From contig JAMDAA010000007.1 in NCBI GenBank assembly GCA_023484045.1, positions 1-41,072 of the forward strand: 41,072 nucleotides of DNA. Direction: 5' to 3'. Below are positions 32,227 through 39,485 of the stretch, piece after piece; the stretch's first letter is position 1, and each line of letters begins with the position of its first letter. A program made the translations under genes and the position numbers. Origin of the DNA: Patescibacteria group bacterium (lineage in GTDB: Bacteria > Patescibacteriota > Microgenomatia > Levybacterales > UBA12049). Under the pieces are notes generated by a model, which had not been told where the DNA came from, ran no database searches, and saw only the letters and a list, made by a program, of their open reading frames with translations.

Positions 32227-32958
32227 TTAATACCCTGAAAAATTTTCCTTGTGAATTTTTTCTTTTTGAACGCCCAAATTATTAATTATTTCTAAAATCG
32301 CAGTAACCATTGTGGGCGGTCCGGCGACCCAGAAAGAAGAATCCGCGATGTCATTTACATATTTTTTTATCATTTGTTCGGAAATTCTTCCTGTCTCCCC
32401 TGTCCATTGAGATTTCGATTCTTCCGGTTTTGTAATCGTATAAACAATCTCTATATTAGGATTCGACTTTGAGATTTGCGTAAATTCGTCGTAAAACACT
32501 ATGTCTTCAACCGTAGAAAATGAAGCAAACAAAGTGATCTGTGTCGTTATTTTTTTCACCGTTATGTATGCTATTATGCTATGAAACGGTGTAACTCCGA
32601 TTCCGCCTGCCAAAAAGACCCTGGGTTCATTGTCTTCTTCTCTAAATACAAATCCCCCGGAAGGTTTTAAAAACTTAACTTCTGTCCCCGGGGTCAACTC
32701 AAAAAGCGTTTTTTTAAACTTACTTTTAACTATTCTCGTTGTTATTGTTAAAAAATCTTTATTTAAAGGCGAGGAAGAAATTGTAAAATAACGCGAATTT
32801 CCTCTTTCGGGATCTTCGATCGGCAGAAATATTTGTGTAAATTGTCCAGGCAAAAAATCGATCCCACGGCCTGAACAGTCAAAATAAAAAGTATGTGCAT
32901 CCTTTGAAACTTTTTCTTTTTTAACAAATTTTAAATAAAATTCTAAATTTTGATCCAT
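32227..32958 (-). CDS. Ferredoxin-NADP+ reductase-type flavin oxidoreductase
   Basis: The two-domain ferredoxin reductase fold is visible: an FAD domain with RYFTISSSP near residues 56-64 (RxYS/T motif) and a NAD(P) domain with FLAGGIGVTPFHSIIAY near 115-131 and FWVAGPPTMVTAIL. It carries no ferredoxin domain. At 243 residues it is the size of stand-alone flavin reductases. Electron partner unknown. It is tail to tail with rmuC and divergent from the cupredoxin gene, and so may act near it, but that is only position. Confidence 0.9.
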   Translation of the reverse strand: MDQNLEFYLKFVKKEKVSKDAHTFYFDCSGRGIDFLPGQFTQIFLPIEDPERGNSRYFTISSSPLNKDFLTITTRIVKSKFKKTLFELTPGTEVKFLKPSGGFVFREEDNEPRVFLAGGIGVTPFHSIIAYITVKKITTQITLFASFSTVEDIVFYDEFTQISKSNPNIEIVYTITKPEESKSQWTGETGRISEQMIKKYVNDIADSSFWVAGPPTMVTAILEIINNLGVQKEKIHKENFSGY

Positions 32959-32964
32959 AAAGAT

Positions 32965-32970
32965 ATTATA
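32965..32970 (-). promoter_or_regulatory. -10 box, leaderless start of flavin reductase gene
   Basis: On the minus strand TATAAT ends six bases before the ATG at 32958. Confidence 0.7.
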
Positions 32971-33024
32971 GCGAATTAAATAAGTAATTTAAATTACAGA
33001 GTCATCTGTACAGAAACATCATGA

Positions 33025-33044
33025 TATAATAAAGGGAGGGAGGT
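33025..33044 (+). promoter_or_regulatory. Extended -10 box and strong Shine-Dalgarno of cupredoxin gene
   Basis: TGA-TATAAT (33025-33030) predicts a start near 33037. The 13-base leader consists of little more than AGGGAGGTG, then AAAA and ATG 33050. It is a clear contrast to the leaderless genes. Confidence 0.7.
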
Positions 33045-33049
33045 GAAAA

Positions 33050-33466
33050 ATGAATAAGACTATTTTATTTGCGGTCGTTATATTAGTAATAATTGGAGGG
33101 GGTATTCTTTTATTAACTAATAAATCGACAAAACAACAAAGTTCATCGCCGGCACAGAATACAATTAATCAATCGTTGCCAACCGATGCCCCGAAAAATC
33201 AAACTACAATAACCGTTAGTCAATCCGGATTTGGACCGAACACAATAACGGTTAAGATAGGAACTGTGGTTACATGGATAAATAAAAGCGGCAGTCCGGT
33301 CACTGTTAACTCAAATAATCATCCTACCCATTTACTGTATTCTCCGCTAAACTTGGGAGAATTTAACGATGGTTCATCGGTGCAGTTAACTTTTGATAAG
33401 CCGGGGACATACGGATATCACAATCACTTAAACCCGAGCCAAACAGGAACTGTGATTGTTAAATAA
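33050..33466 (+). CDS. Cupredoxin-fold protein with altered copper ligands
   Basis: An N-terminal transmembrane segment (residues 4-23), a Ser/Gln-rich linker (about 25-50) and a plastocyanin/azurin-like domain (about 52-138: FGPNTITVKIGTVVTWINKSG...KPGTYGYHNHLNPSQTGTVIVK) make a membrane-tethered extracytoplasmic protein. In type 1 copper proteins the last loop reads YHCxxHPxM. Here it reads YHNHLNPSQ, so Cys is Asn125, His is Asn128 and Met is Gln131. His91, His94, His124 and His126 could form a different metal site. Strong Shine-Dalgarno suggests high output. It may store or sense copper, or may not bind it. Confidence 0.88.
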   Translation: MNKTILFAVVILVIIGGGILLLTNKSTKQQSSSPAQNTINQSLPTDAPKNQTTITVSQSGFGPNTITVKIGTVVTWINKSGSPVTVNSNNHPTHLLYSPLNLGEFNDGSSVQLTFDKPGTYGYHNHLNPSQTGTVIVK

Positions 33467-33505
33467 AAAGTAGATTTTAAGATAATTGCTGTGTTGTTTG
33501 TGTGG

Positions 33506-33511
33506 TAAAAT
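33506..33511 (+). promoter_or_regulatory. Extended -10 box, leaderless start of helicase-nuclease gene
   Basis: TGG-TAAAAT ends six bases before ATG 33518. Confidence 0.68.
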
Positions 33512-33517
33512 AGCTGC

Positions 33518-36445
33518 ATGGCAGACGTTAAGCTCAATAAAGAGCAACTCGAAGCAGCTAGACACGGGAGTGGACCCCTTTTAATAATCGCTGGGGCAGG
33601 CACCGGTAAGACGACCGTAATCACCGAAAGAATTAAATATTTAATCCTCGAAAAAAAAATTCTTCCATCAGAAATTTTAGCATTAACTTTTACAGAAAAA
33701 TCGGCAAGAGAAATGCAAGAACGCGTCGATGTCGCGATGCCTTACGGTTATACACAGATGTGGATTTCGACATTTCACGCTTTTTGCGACCGGATTTTAA
33801 AAAGCGAGGCAATCCATATAGGCATTAACCCTTCGTATAAATTAATGACCGAGGCCGAAAGTGTTTTATTCTTGCGGAATAATTTATTTAAATTTAATCT
33901 CGAATATTTTCGCCCTTTAGGCAACCCCAATAAGTTTCTAGAAAGTCTTTTACAGCATTTCAGTCGACTTAAAGATGAGGATGTATCGCCTGCCGAATAT
34001 TTAGATTGGCTAAAATCTCAAAAATATCGCCTCGCTCGCTTCGCGCAGCAAGCTTCGCGGGCGAAGCGGGCAAAAATTGATGAAGAAGAATTAAAAAAGA
34101 ATCTGGAACTCGTAAATGCATGTAAAATTTATGAGGAACTAAAGGTCAAAGAAGGAGTCATGGATTTTTCGGATCTAATAAGCAATATTTTAAAACTTTT
34201 TAGGATACGAAAAAACATTTTAAAAAATTATCAAAACCAATTTAAGTATATTTTAGTGGATGAATTCCAAGACACTAATTTTGCCCAAAATACTTTAGCG
34301 ATACTTCTTTCCGGAGGAAAACAGAACATTACAGTCGTCGGCGATGATGATCAGGCGATTTATAGGTGGCGCGGCGCTGCGATTTCAAATATTATCCAAT
34401 TTAAAGAACATTTTAAAGATGCAAAAATTATAACACTGATCAAAAACTACAGATCGACAAAAGAAATACTCGATTCATCTTATGATTTAATCCAAAACAA
34501 TAATCCCGACAGACTCGAAATAAAAGAAAAAATAAATAAAAAACTAATTTCTGAACGTGGAATAAAAGGAAATGAAATCGAATTTGTTTTTAGTAAAAGG
34601 GCCGAAGATGAAGCCGAATTTGTCGCTAAAAAAATAAAAGAATTAAATAAAAATTATAAATATTCTGATATCGCGATTCTGGTTCGCGCAAACGATCACT
34701 CCCAGTCTTTTACTAGAGCTTTTGAAAGAATAAAAATCCCTTATCAATTTTTAGGGCCCGGTAAGCTTTTTCACGCGGACGAGATAAAAGATTTAATCGC
34801 CTATTTAAAAGTTTTATACAATTTTGAAGAGTCTGCTTCTCTTTACAGAGTTTTGACGAACCCAATTTTTAATTTAGAAGGGATCGAAATCGCGAAGTTA
34901 TTAAATTTGGCGAAAAGAAAAAATTATTCACTTTTTGAAGCACTCGAAAAAGCAGATGAAATTTATCTAAAACCTGAGACAAAAGAAAAAACACAATACA
35001 TCACAGAAATGATAAGAAAACACATAAAAAGAGTTCCCAAAGACACTGCTGGTCAGATTCTTTTTTATTTTTTAGAAGACTCTGGACTTCTCAAAAAAAT
35101 TATTTCATCAAAGACCCAGACGGATGAAAGAAAATCTCAAAATATCGCAAAGTTTTTTGATAAATTAAAAACGTATGAAGTTGAACACGAAGATGCGTCT
35201 GTTTTTGCGGTTGTCGATTGGATTGATTTATCGATGCAAATGGGGGAAAGTCCGCTTGCAACAGATGTTGACTGGAGCGAAAATAACGCGGTCAATATTT
35301 TAACGATACATTCGAGCAAAGGCCTAGAATTTCCAGTTGTATTTTTAGTGAATCTTGTTGAACAACGATTTCCGACCCGTGAACGCAAAGAACAAATCCC
35401 TATTCCCCAAGATTTAATAAAAGAAATTTTACCCGTCGGAGATTACCATCTCGAAGAGGAAAGAAGACTTTTTTATGTCGGTACGACAAGGGCGCGCGAT
35501 CTTCTGTTCTTAACAGCGGCGAATTTCTATGGCGAGGGAAAACGCGAGCGAAAAATATCTCCATTTGTTTTCGAAATCATCGGAAAAAATCGGATCGAAA
35601 AAATTATCTCCAAAAAAAAGACAGAAGAATCATCGAATCAGTTATCTTTACTCGAATGGGCTACTCCTTTAACAGAAACAAAAACGATTGCGAATAAAAT
35701 TACCACGAAGATAAATTATATTTCTTATTCGCAAATTCAAACTTTTGAAATTTGTCCCTTACATTACAAATTAAAATATATATTAAAGATTCCAACTGCG
35801 CCGACCGCAGCCCAAAGTTTTGGAATAAGCCTTCATAGCGTTCTTCGCGATTTTTATCAATTGGCGTTGCGCGACGAAAAAATAAAAATTCATGAAAGCG
35901 AAAAATTATTAGAGAAAAACTGGATTAATGATGGATATACCAGTAAATCTCACGAAAAAGCCGCATTCGAAAAAGCCAGATTAATTCTTTCAAATTATTT
36001 CAAAGAGAATTTTGACCAGAAGATAATCAAAACCCAAATACTCGAATACCCGTTTAATTTTTTTGTTAAAAATTTAAAAGTCGGGGGAAGGATAGACCGC
36101 GTCGATAAAATCAGTGAAAATAAAATCGAGATCATCGACTATAAAACCGGAAGTAATATACCGACCGAAAAGGATATTGCCAAGGATTTACAATTGACTA
36201 CCTATGCTTTAGCGGCGACAAAAATAAACGAAAAAGTTTTTAATAAAAAACCGGACGAGGTCGTGCTCTCACTTTACTATTTAGAAAAAGGACAAAAAAT
36301 ATCCACAACGAGAACAAAAGAACAACTCGAAGAGGCAGAAAAATATATTCTCGAAAGGGTAAAAGAAATCGAAAATAGCGACTTTAAATGCAGTAAAATA
36401 TCTCTTTGTCGAAACTGCGAATATAAAATCCTCTGTTCAACATAA
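33518..36445 (+). CDS. UvrD/PcrA-like helicase fused to PD-(D/E)XK nuclease with Fe-S cysteines
   Basis: The first 690 or so residues are a superfamily 1A helicase: GAGTGKTT at 26-33, VDEFQDTN near 248, DDDQAIYRWRGA near 275 and VGTTRARDLLFL. The end (about 730-975) is a RecB/AddB-type nuclease with GGRIDRVDKI and EIIDYKTGSN, the Asp and Asp-Tyr-Lys of the active site. Cys in FEICPLHY and the three Cys in SLCRNCEYKILC form an AddB/Cas4-like Fe-S cluster signature. It probably processes double-strand ends, perhaps in place of RecBCD/AddAB. A GC-rich palindrome adds LARFAQQASRAKRAK in frame near residue 172. Confidence 0.93.
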   Translation: MADVKLNKEQLEAARHGSGPLLIIAGAGTGKTTVITERIKYLILEKKILPSEILALTFTEKSAREMQERVDVAMPYGYTQMWISTFHAFCDRILKSEAIHIGINPSYKLMTEAESVLFLRNNLFKFNLEYFRPLGNPNKFLESLLQHFSRLKDEDVSPAEYLDWLKSQKYRLARFAQQASRAKRAKIDEEELKKNLELVNACKIYEELKVKEGVMDFSDLISNILKLFRIRKNILKNYQNQFKYILVDEFQDTNFAQNTLAILLSGGKQNITVVGDDDQAIYRWRGAAISNIIQFKEHFKDAKIITLIKNYRSTKEILDSSYDLIQNNNPDRLEIKEKINKKLISERGIKGNEIEFVFSKRAEDEAEFVAKKIKELNKNYKYSDIAILVRANDHSQSFTRAFERIKIPYQFLGPGKLFHADEIKDLIAYLKVLYNFEESASLYRVLTNPIFNLEGIEIAKLLNLAKRKNYSLFEALEKADEIYLKPETKEKTQYITEMIRKHIKRVPKDTAGQILFYFLEDSGLLKKIISSKTQTDERKSQNIAKFFDKLKTYEVEHEDASVFAVVDWIDLSMQMGESPLATDVDWSENNAVNILTIHSSKGLEFPVVFLVNLVEQRFPTRERKEQIPIPQDLIKEILPVGDYHLEEERRLFYVGTTRARDLLFLTAANFYGEGKRERKISPFVFEIIGKNRIEKIISKKKTEESSNQLSLLEWATPLTETKTIANKITTKINYISYSQIQTFEICPLHYKLKYILKIPTAPTAAQSFGISLHSVLRDFYQLALRDEKIKIHESEKLLEKNWINDGYTSKSHEKAAFEKARLILSNYFKENFDQKIIKTQILEYPFNFFVKNLKVGGRIDRVDKISENKIEIIDYKTGSNIPTEKDIAKDLQLTTYALAATKINEKVFNKKPDEVVLSLYYLEKGQKISTTRTKEQLEEAEKYILERVKEIENSDFKCSKISLCRNCEYKILCST
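34037..34068. repeat. GC-rich palindromic insert in helicase gene
   Basis: CGCTTCGC (34037-34044) pairs with GCGAAGCG (34061-34068). A second copy of GCTTCGC lies between. The block is far richer in GC than its surroundings and is translated in frame as an Ala/Arg-rich segment. Confidence 0.68.
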
Positions 36446-36453
36446 GGCTAAAC

Positions 36454-36482
36454 TTGATTTGTTTTGATTTTTCTTCTATAAT
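36454..36482 (+). promoter_or_regulatory. Promoter of rnpB
   Basis: TTGATT (36454-36459) and TATAAT (36477-36482) are 17 bases apart. Six bases after the -10 box comes 36489, the first base of helix P1. Confidence 0.8.
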
Positions 36483-36488
36483 GTTGGC

Positions 36489-36936
36489 AGTCTAGGAAGA
36501 AGACTGCTACTCCGCGGAGCTTTAGCGAAGTGGAGAGGAAAGTCCAGACAGGTGTAAAGCCGGGGATGGAGCGTAAGCTCCGACGCGTAAGCGCTAGTGT
36601 TCTGAATCCGAAAGGATGAAGAAACCCTGCGAGAATTGACTCAAAGGGAGAGCAACAGAAACGACCCTTCGACTACGCTCAGGGTTAAGTGAGAGCTTGG
36701 CCTGAGTATGCCGAAGGCTGAAACGGGCAATCCTACCTGCTGCAACTTCCGAACGGTGTTTGTCTCGCCGAAAGGCGGACGTAATGCGCTTTACCGAGCA
36801 CCAAAGTTCGAAGGCATTCTGGATAATTATCCAGAGCGGTAAATGACTAATAATCATAACCGAGATAGATTGCGGTAACCCGTCCCGCCGAAGGCGGACG
36901 AGGTTAACAGAATCTGGCTTACTCTCTTCCTAGACT
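36489..36936 (+). ncRNA. rnpB: RNase P RNA
   Basis: RNase P RNA is the catalytic part of the enzyme that makes mature 5' ends of tRNA. Helix P1 closes GTCTAGGAAGA at the 5' end with TCTTCCTAGAC at the 3' end. The conserved GAGGAAAGTCCAGAC block (about 36533-36547), the ACAGAAACGAC block and the late CAGAATCTGGCTTACTC are present, and the order fits bacterial type A. About 448 bases is longer than usual. The extra length comes in part from GC-rich hairpins, above all at 36666-36717, and from CGCC-GAA-GGCG caps. Confidence 0.95.
36666..36717 (+). repeat. Palindromic expansion inside rnpB
   Basis: CCTTCG (36666-36671) pairs with CGAAGG (36712-36717), and CTCAGG (36678-36683) with CCTGAG (36701-36706). 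The stem lies where variable helix P12 of type A RNA is expected, a place where insertions do little harm. CCTTCGACTACGCTCAGG is of the kind scattered through some CPR genomes, as I recall it. Confidence 0.6.
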
Positions 36937-36960
36937 TTTTTGTGGATTTAATATCAAAAA

Positions 36961-36993
36961 AGAAGCTTCCCAAAGTTTAGGAAACTTCTTTTT
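36961..36993 (+). terminator. Terminator of rnpB, probably also of HU from the other side
   Basis: AGAAGCTTCC (36961-36970) and GGAAACTTCT (36980-36989) form a 10-bp stem with one mismatch. TTTTT follows at 36989-36993 and AAAAA precedes, so it can work in both directions. Confidence 0.8.
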
Positions 36994-37014
36994 ATATGCA
37001 CGCTAGATAAAATT

Positions 37015-37287
37015 TTATCTAACTATTTTCTTTAATGTTTTTCCGGCTGTAAAACCAGGAGCTTTTCTCGCTGCGATTGTAATTTTTTCTCCGGTTTTTG
37101 GATTTCTTCCCGGCCTTGCTGCTCTTTTTCTAACTGAAAAAGTGCCAAATCCTGTAATAACAACCTTTTCTCCACGTTTTAGAGAATCTCTGATCGCGTT
37201 AAGAAAAGCTTGCACTGACTCACGCGCTGCTTTGTTTGTAAGATTAGCTTTTTTGGCAACAAGGTCGATTAAATCTCTTTTAGTCAA
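37015..37287 (-). CDS. HU-family DNA-binding protein
   Basis: HU dimers bend and pack DNA. The 90-residue protein has all marks of the family: MTKRDLIDLVAKKANLTNKAARESVQAFL at the N-terminus, VVITGFGTFSVRKRAARPGRNPKTGE with the DNA-binding arm, and APGFTAGKTLKK. The start is TTG at 37287, ten bases after AAAGGGGGTGA, a strong Shine-Dalgarno. A good -35/-10 promoter lies 145 bases upstream, with two hairpins in the leader. A perfect 18-bp AT palindrome (37004-37021) covers the stop. Confidence 0.95.
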   Translation of the reverse strand: MTKRDLIDLVAKKANLTNKAARESVQAFLNAIRDSLKRGEKVVITGFGTFSVRKRAARPGRNPKTGEKITIAARKAPGFTAGKTLKKIVR

Positions 37288-37348
37288 GTATATTCACCCC
37301 CTTTCATTAGAAATTCTTAACGAATTTATGAGTTATAGAATTTCTTAT

Positions 37349-37419
37349 GTCCGCCTGAGAACGCTCCGTGAAGCGTGAACGAATAGTTCTGAAAAGCTAA
37401 ACGGTAAGTTCTGGCGGAC
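37349..37419 (-). repeat. GC-rich palindromic element in HU leader
   Basis: GTCCGCC (37349-37355) pairs with GGCGGAC (37413-37419), and AGAAC (37358-37362) pairs with GTTCT (37408-37412), with a two-base bulge. A smaller hairpin ACGCT/AGCGT (37361-37376) competes inside. The sequence has the same CCGCC/GGCGG core as the lysS insert. Confidence 0.65.
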
Positions 37420-37438
37420 TTACAACTTAATTAGGTTA

Positions 37439-37467
37439 AAAATACAATGAAAACATAACATTGTCAA
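37439..37467 (-). promoter_or_regulatory. -35/-10 promoter of HU gene
   Basis: On the minus strand TTGACA (37462-37467) and TATTTT (37439-37444) are 17 bases apart. Start near 37432 gives a leader of about 145 bases. Confidence 0.75.
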
Positions 37468-37517
37468 GAAGCAAATTGGAGATTAAATTCAATTAGTAAT
37501 CAAAATTAAAATGAATA

Positions 37518-38777
37518 CTACGAATTTACCGAAACGGCGCGGAATTCTCTTATCGCAGTTACTTTTACCTCGCCGGGGATGGTTAATTTTTTATCGATCT
37601 CTTCCCTTATTTTTTCTGCAGCTAATATTGTTTGACTATCATCAAGTCTTCCCGGATCAATAATAACTCTAATTTCTCTGCCCGCTTCGAATGCGTACGC
37701 GTCGCTTACCCCTTCGTACGTCTTTGCGATTTCTTCCATCTCTTTTAATCTTTTTACATATTCTTCGTAATTTTCCTGTCTCGCGCCCGGTCTTGCGCCC
37801 GAGATAGCATCAGCAGTGTAAACGATCGCGGATTCCACAGACGAAAACGGCTTGTCTTCATGATGTTCTAAAACGCAGTTTAAAACACGATCCGGAATAT
37901 TAAATTTTTTAAGAAAATCAGCACCGAGTTTAGCATGATTTCCTTCCCCTTCTAAAACTTTTCCAATGTCGTGTAATAAACAACCGAGCCTTACGACGTT
38001 TGAATCAGCGCCGATTTCCTGCGCCATATACACACCTATTTTTGTTTCCTCGATCGTGTGACTGATAAGATTTTGCCCGTAAGAAGTCCTGAATTTAAAC
38101 CGTCCGATTACTGACAAAATTTCGACCGGAAGATTGTAAACTCCTACTTCGTGGGCAAGTTTTTGTCCTTCTTCAAACATTACTTTTTCGACTTCTTTTT
38201 TCGTCTGTTCGACGATTTCCTCGATCCTAAAAGGCTGAATTCTTGTGTCGGTTAAAAGTTTTTCTAAAGCGCGTCTCGCGATCTCGCGTCTGACTTGATC
38301 AAACGATGAAAGCCTTATTATTCCCTCTTCATCTAAATCAACATCGACTCCGGTTGCGTTTTCAAAAGCCCTTATATTCCGACCTTCTTTCCCGATTATC
38401 CGCCCTTTCATTTCTTCGTCCGGAATTTTAATCGTCGAAACAGTGTATTCTGCAATATAATTAATCGCACCATGACGCATCGCGTCGACTAATATTTCCT
38501 GGGATTTTTTGTCGACGGTTCTCTTTGCCTCTTCTTCGCGCTCTTTAATTGTTTTTGCGACGATCTGCGCGTTTTTTTGTTCGATCTCTGAAAGCAGTAT
38601 TCTTTTTGCCTCTTCTTCTGTTAATCCCGAAGCTCTTTGAAGTTTCTCTCTATATTCATCTTTAAGATGAACTAATTCTTCGCGCTCCTTATCGAGTCTT
38701 TCTTTTTCACGCTCAAGTTTTTCTTCTTTTTCGAGAAGCTTTTTTTCTAAATCGATTAAATCACTTTGCGGTGCCAT
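37518..38777 (-). CDS. rny: Ribonuclease Y without membrane anchor
   Basis: RNase Y is the endonuclease that starts mRNA decay in many bacteria. Seen here are a coiled coil (residues about 5-115), a KH domain with GRIIGKEGRNI, and an HD domain with LLHDIGK and HHEDKPFSS. Typical RNase Y is about 520 residues with an N-terminal transmembrane helix. This one has 419 and starts directly in the coiled coil. A stop codon two codons upstream of the ATG rules out an extension. It would therefore be soluble or tethered by a partner. A TTAAAT box five bases before ATG is weak. Confidence 0.94.
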   Translation of the reverse strand: MAPQSDLIDLEKKLLEKEEKLEREKERLDKEREELVHLKDEYREKLQRASGLTEEEAKRILLSEIEQKNAQIVAKTIKEREEEAKRTVDKKSQEILVDAMRHGAINYIAEYTVSTIKIPDEEMKGRIIGKEGRNIRAFENATGVDVDLDEEGIIRLSSFDQVRREIARRALEKLLTDTRIQPFRIEEIVEQTKKEVEKVMFEEGQKLAHEVGVYNLPVEILSVIGRFKFRTSYGQNLISHTIEETKIGVYMAQEIGADSNVVRLGCLLHDIGKVLEGEGNHAKLGADFLKKFNIPDRVLNCVLEHHEDKPFSSVESAIVYTADAISGARPGARQENYEEYVKRLKEMEEIAKTYEGVSDAYAFEAGREIRVIIDPGRLDDSQTILAAEKIREEIDKKLTIPGEVKVTAIREFRAVSVNS

Positions 38778-38941
38778 AATTTATTTAAGCAGAACAATAG
38801 AAGACCCGAATTTATCGGCTTAATTTTTAATATGTAAAAAGAGGTCAATTAATCTTTTCATAACTTTGACTACTCGCTTTACAGCTTCTATTTCTGCCTT
38901 TTTATTATACTATTGATCTAACCCCCCGTCAACTAGATGTG

Positions 38942-38964
38942 TTTTAGGGGTTAAACCCCTAAAA
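38942..38964 (-). terminator. Hairpin after recX
   Basis: TTTTAGGGG (38942-38950) pairs with CCCCTAAAA (38956-38964). No U tract follows, so it may mark a processed 3' end rather than a terminator. It lies between recX and rny. Confidence 0.5.
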
Positions 38965-38976
38965 TAGATTGATTTA

Positions 38977-39474
38977 TCAATTAATTTCATTTTTAATCGC
39001 TTCTTTTATAGTTTCGTAATCGAATCCCTTACTCGCCAAAAAACGAAACAATTTTTGATAAACTTTTTCTTTCGGTAAATTCCTGTATTTTCTCATTTGT
39101 TTTTCGACTAATTTTCTCGCCGACTGCAAGTCGTTTGGAACTTGTAATTTTGAATCTACAATTTGAGATTCGATAATCTCATTATTTATTCCTTTTTGTT
39201 TCAGCTCGATTTTTATTAACCTTAAACTTCTCGGCTTAAATTCTGTCCTTTGTTCGATCCACCATCTGGCAAATTCTTCATCGTTTAAAAATCTCTGTTC
39301 CTTTAATTTTTGGATAATTTTTTCGATGACTGATCGATTAATTTCTTCTGAAGACTTTTTAGATCCTGCTTTGCAGGACTTTTTTTTGAGGTAATCGCTT
39401 ATCTCCTTTTCCGACCTTGGACGAAACGAGAGAAATCGAAGCGCTCTATTATAAAACTTTCCAAAATCATCCAT
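38977..39474 (-). CDS. recX: Regulatory protein RecX
   Basis: RecX caps and blocks growing RecA filaments. The 165-residue protein has the family's three-helix repeats: ALRFLSFRPRSEKEISDYLKKK at the front, RFLNDEEFARWWIEQRTEFKPRSLRLIKIELKQKGI in the middle, and KVYQKLFRFLASKGFDYETI-like helices at the end (KEKVYQKLFRFLASKGFDYETIK is written in part here). It starts 11 bases after the recA stop. SCKAG in the first repeat comes from the small palindrome at 39364-39378. Confidence 0.92.
   Translation of the reverse strand: MDDFGKFYNRALRFLSFRPRSEKEISDYLKKKSCKAGSKKSSEEINRSVIEKIIQKLKEQRFLNDEEFARWWIEQRTEFKPRSLRLIKIELKQKGINNEIIESQIVDSKLQVPNDLQSARKLVEKQMRKYRNLPKEKVYQKLFRFLASKGFDYETIKEAIKNEIN
39364..39378. 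repeat. Small palindrome in recX, shared with the tRNA-Pro flank
   Basis: TCCTGC-TTT-GCAGGA is a perfect 6-bp stem. The 14 bases CTGCTTTGCAGGAC (39366-39379) occur again at 40630-40643, at the 5' edge of the tRNA gene. Confidence 0.6.
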
Positions 39475-39485
39475 GTGGCAGAAAA

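Larger units (their letters stand above)
37288..37517. other. HU leader and spacer to rny
   Basis: On the minus strand this contains the HU promoter (37439-37467) and a leader with two stem-loops: AGAAATTCT/AGAATTTCT nearest the gene (about 37309-37345), and the long GC-rich stem at 37349-37419. Both lie before the Shine-Dalgarno at about 37298-37308. No gene is seen. Confidence 0.55.
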
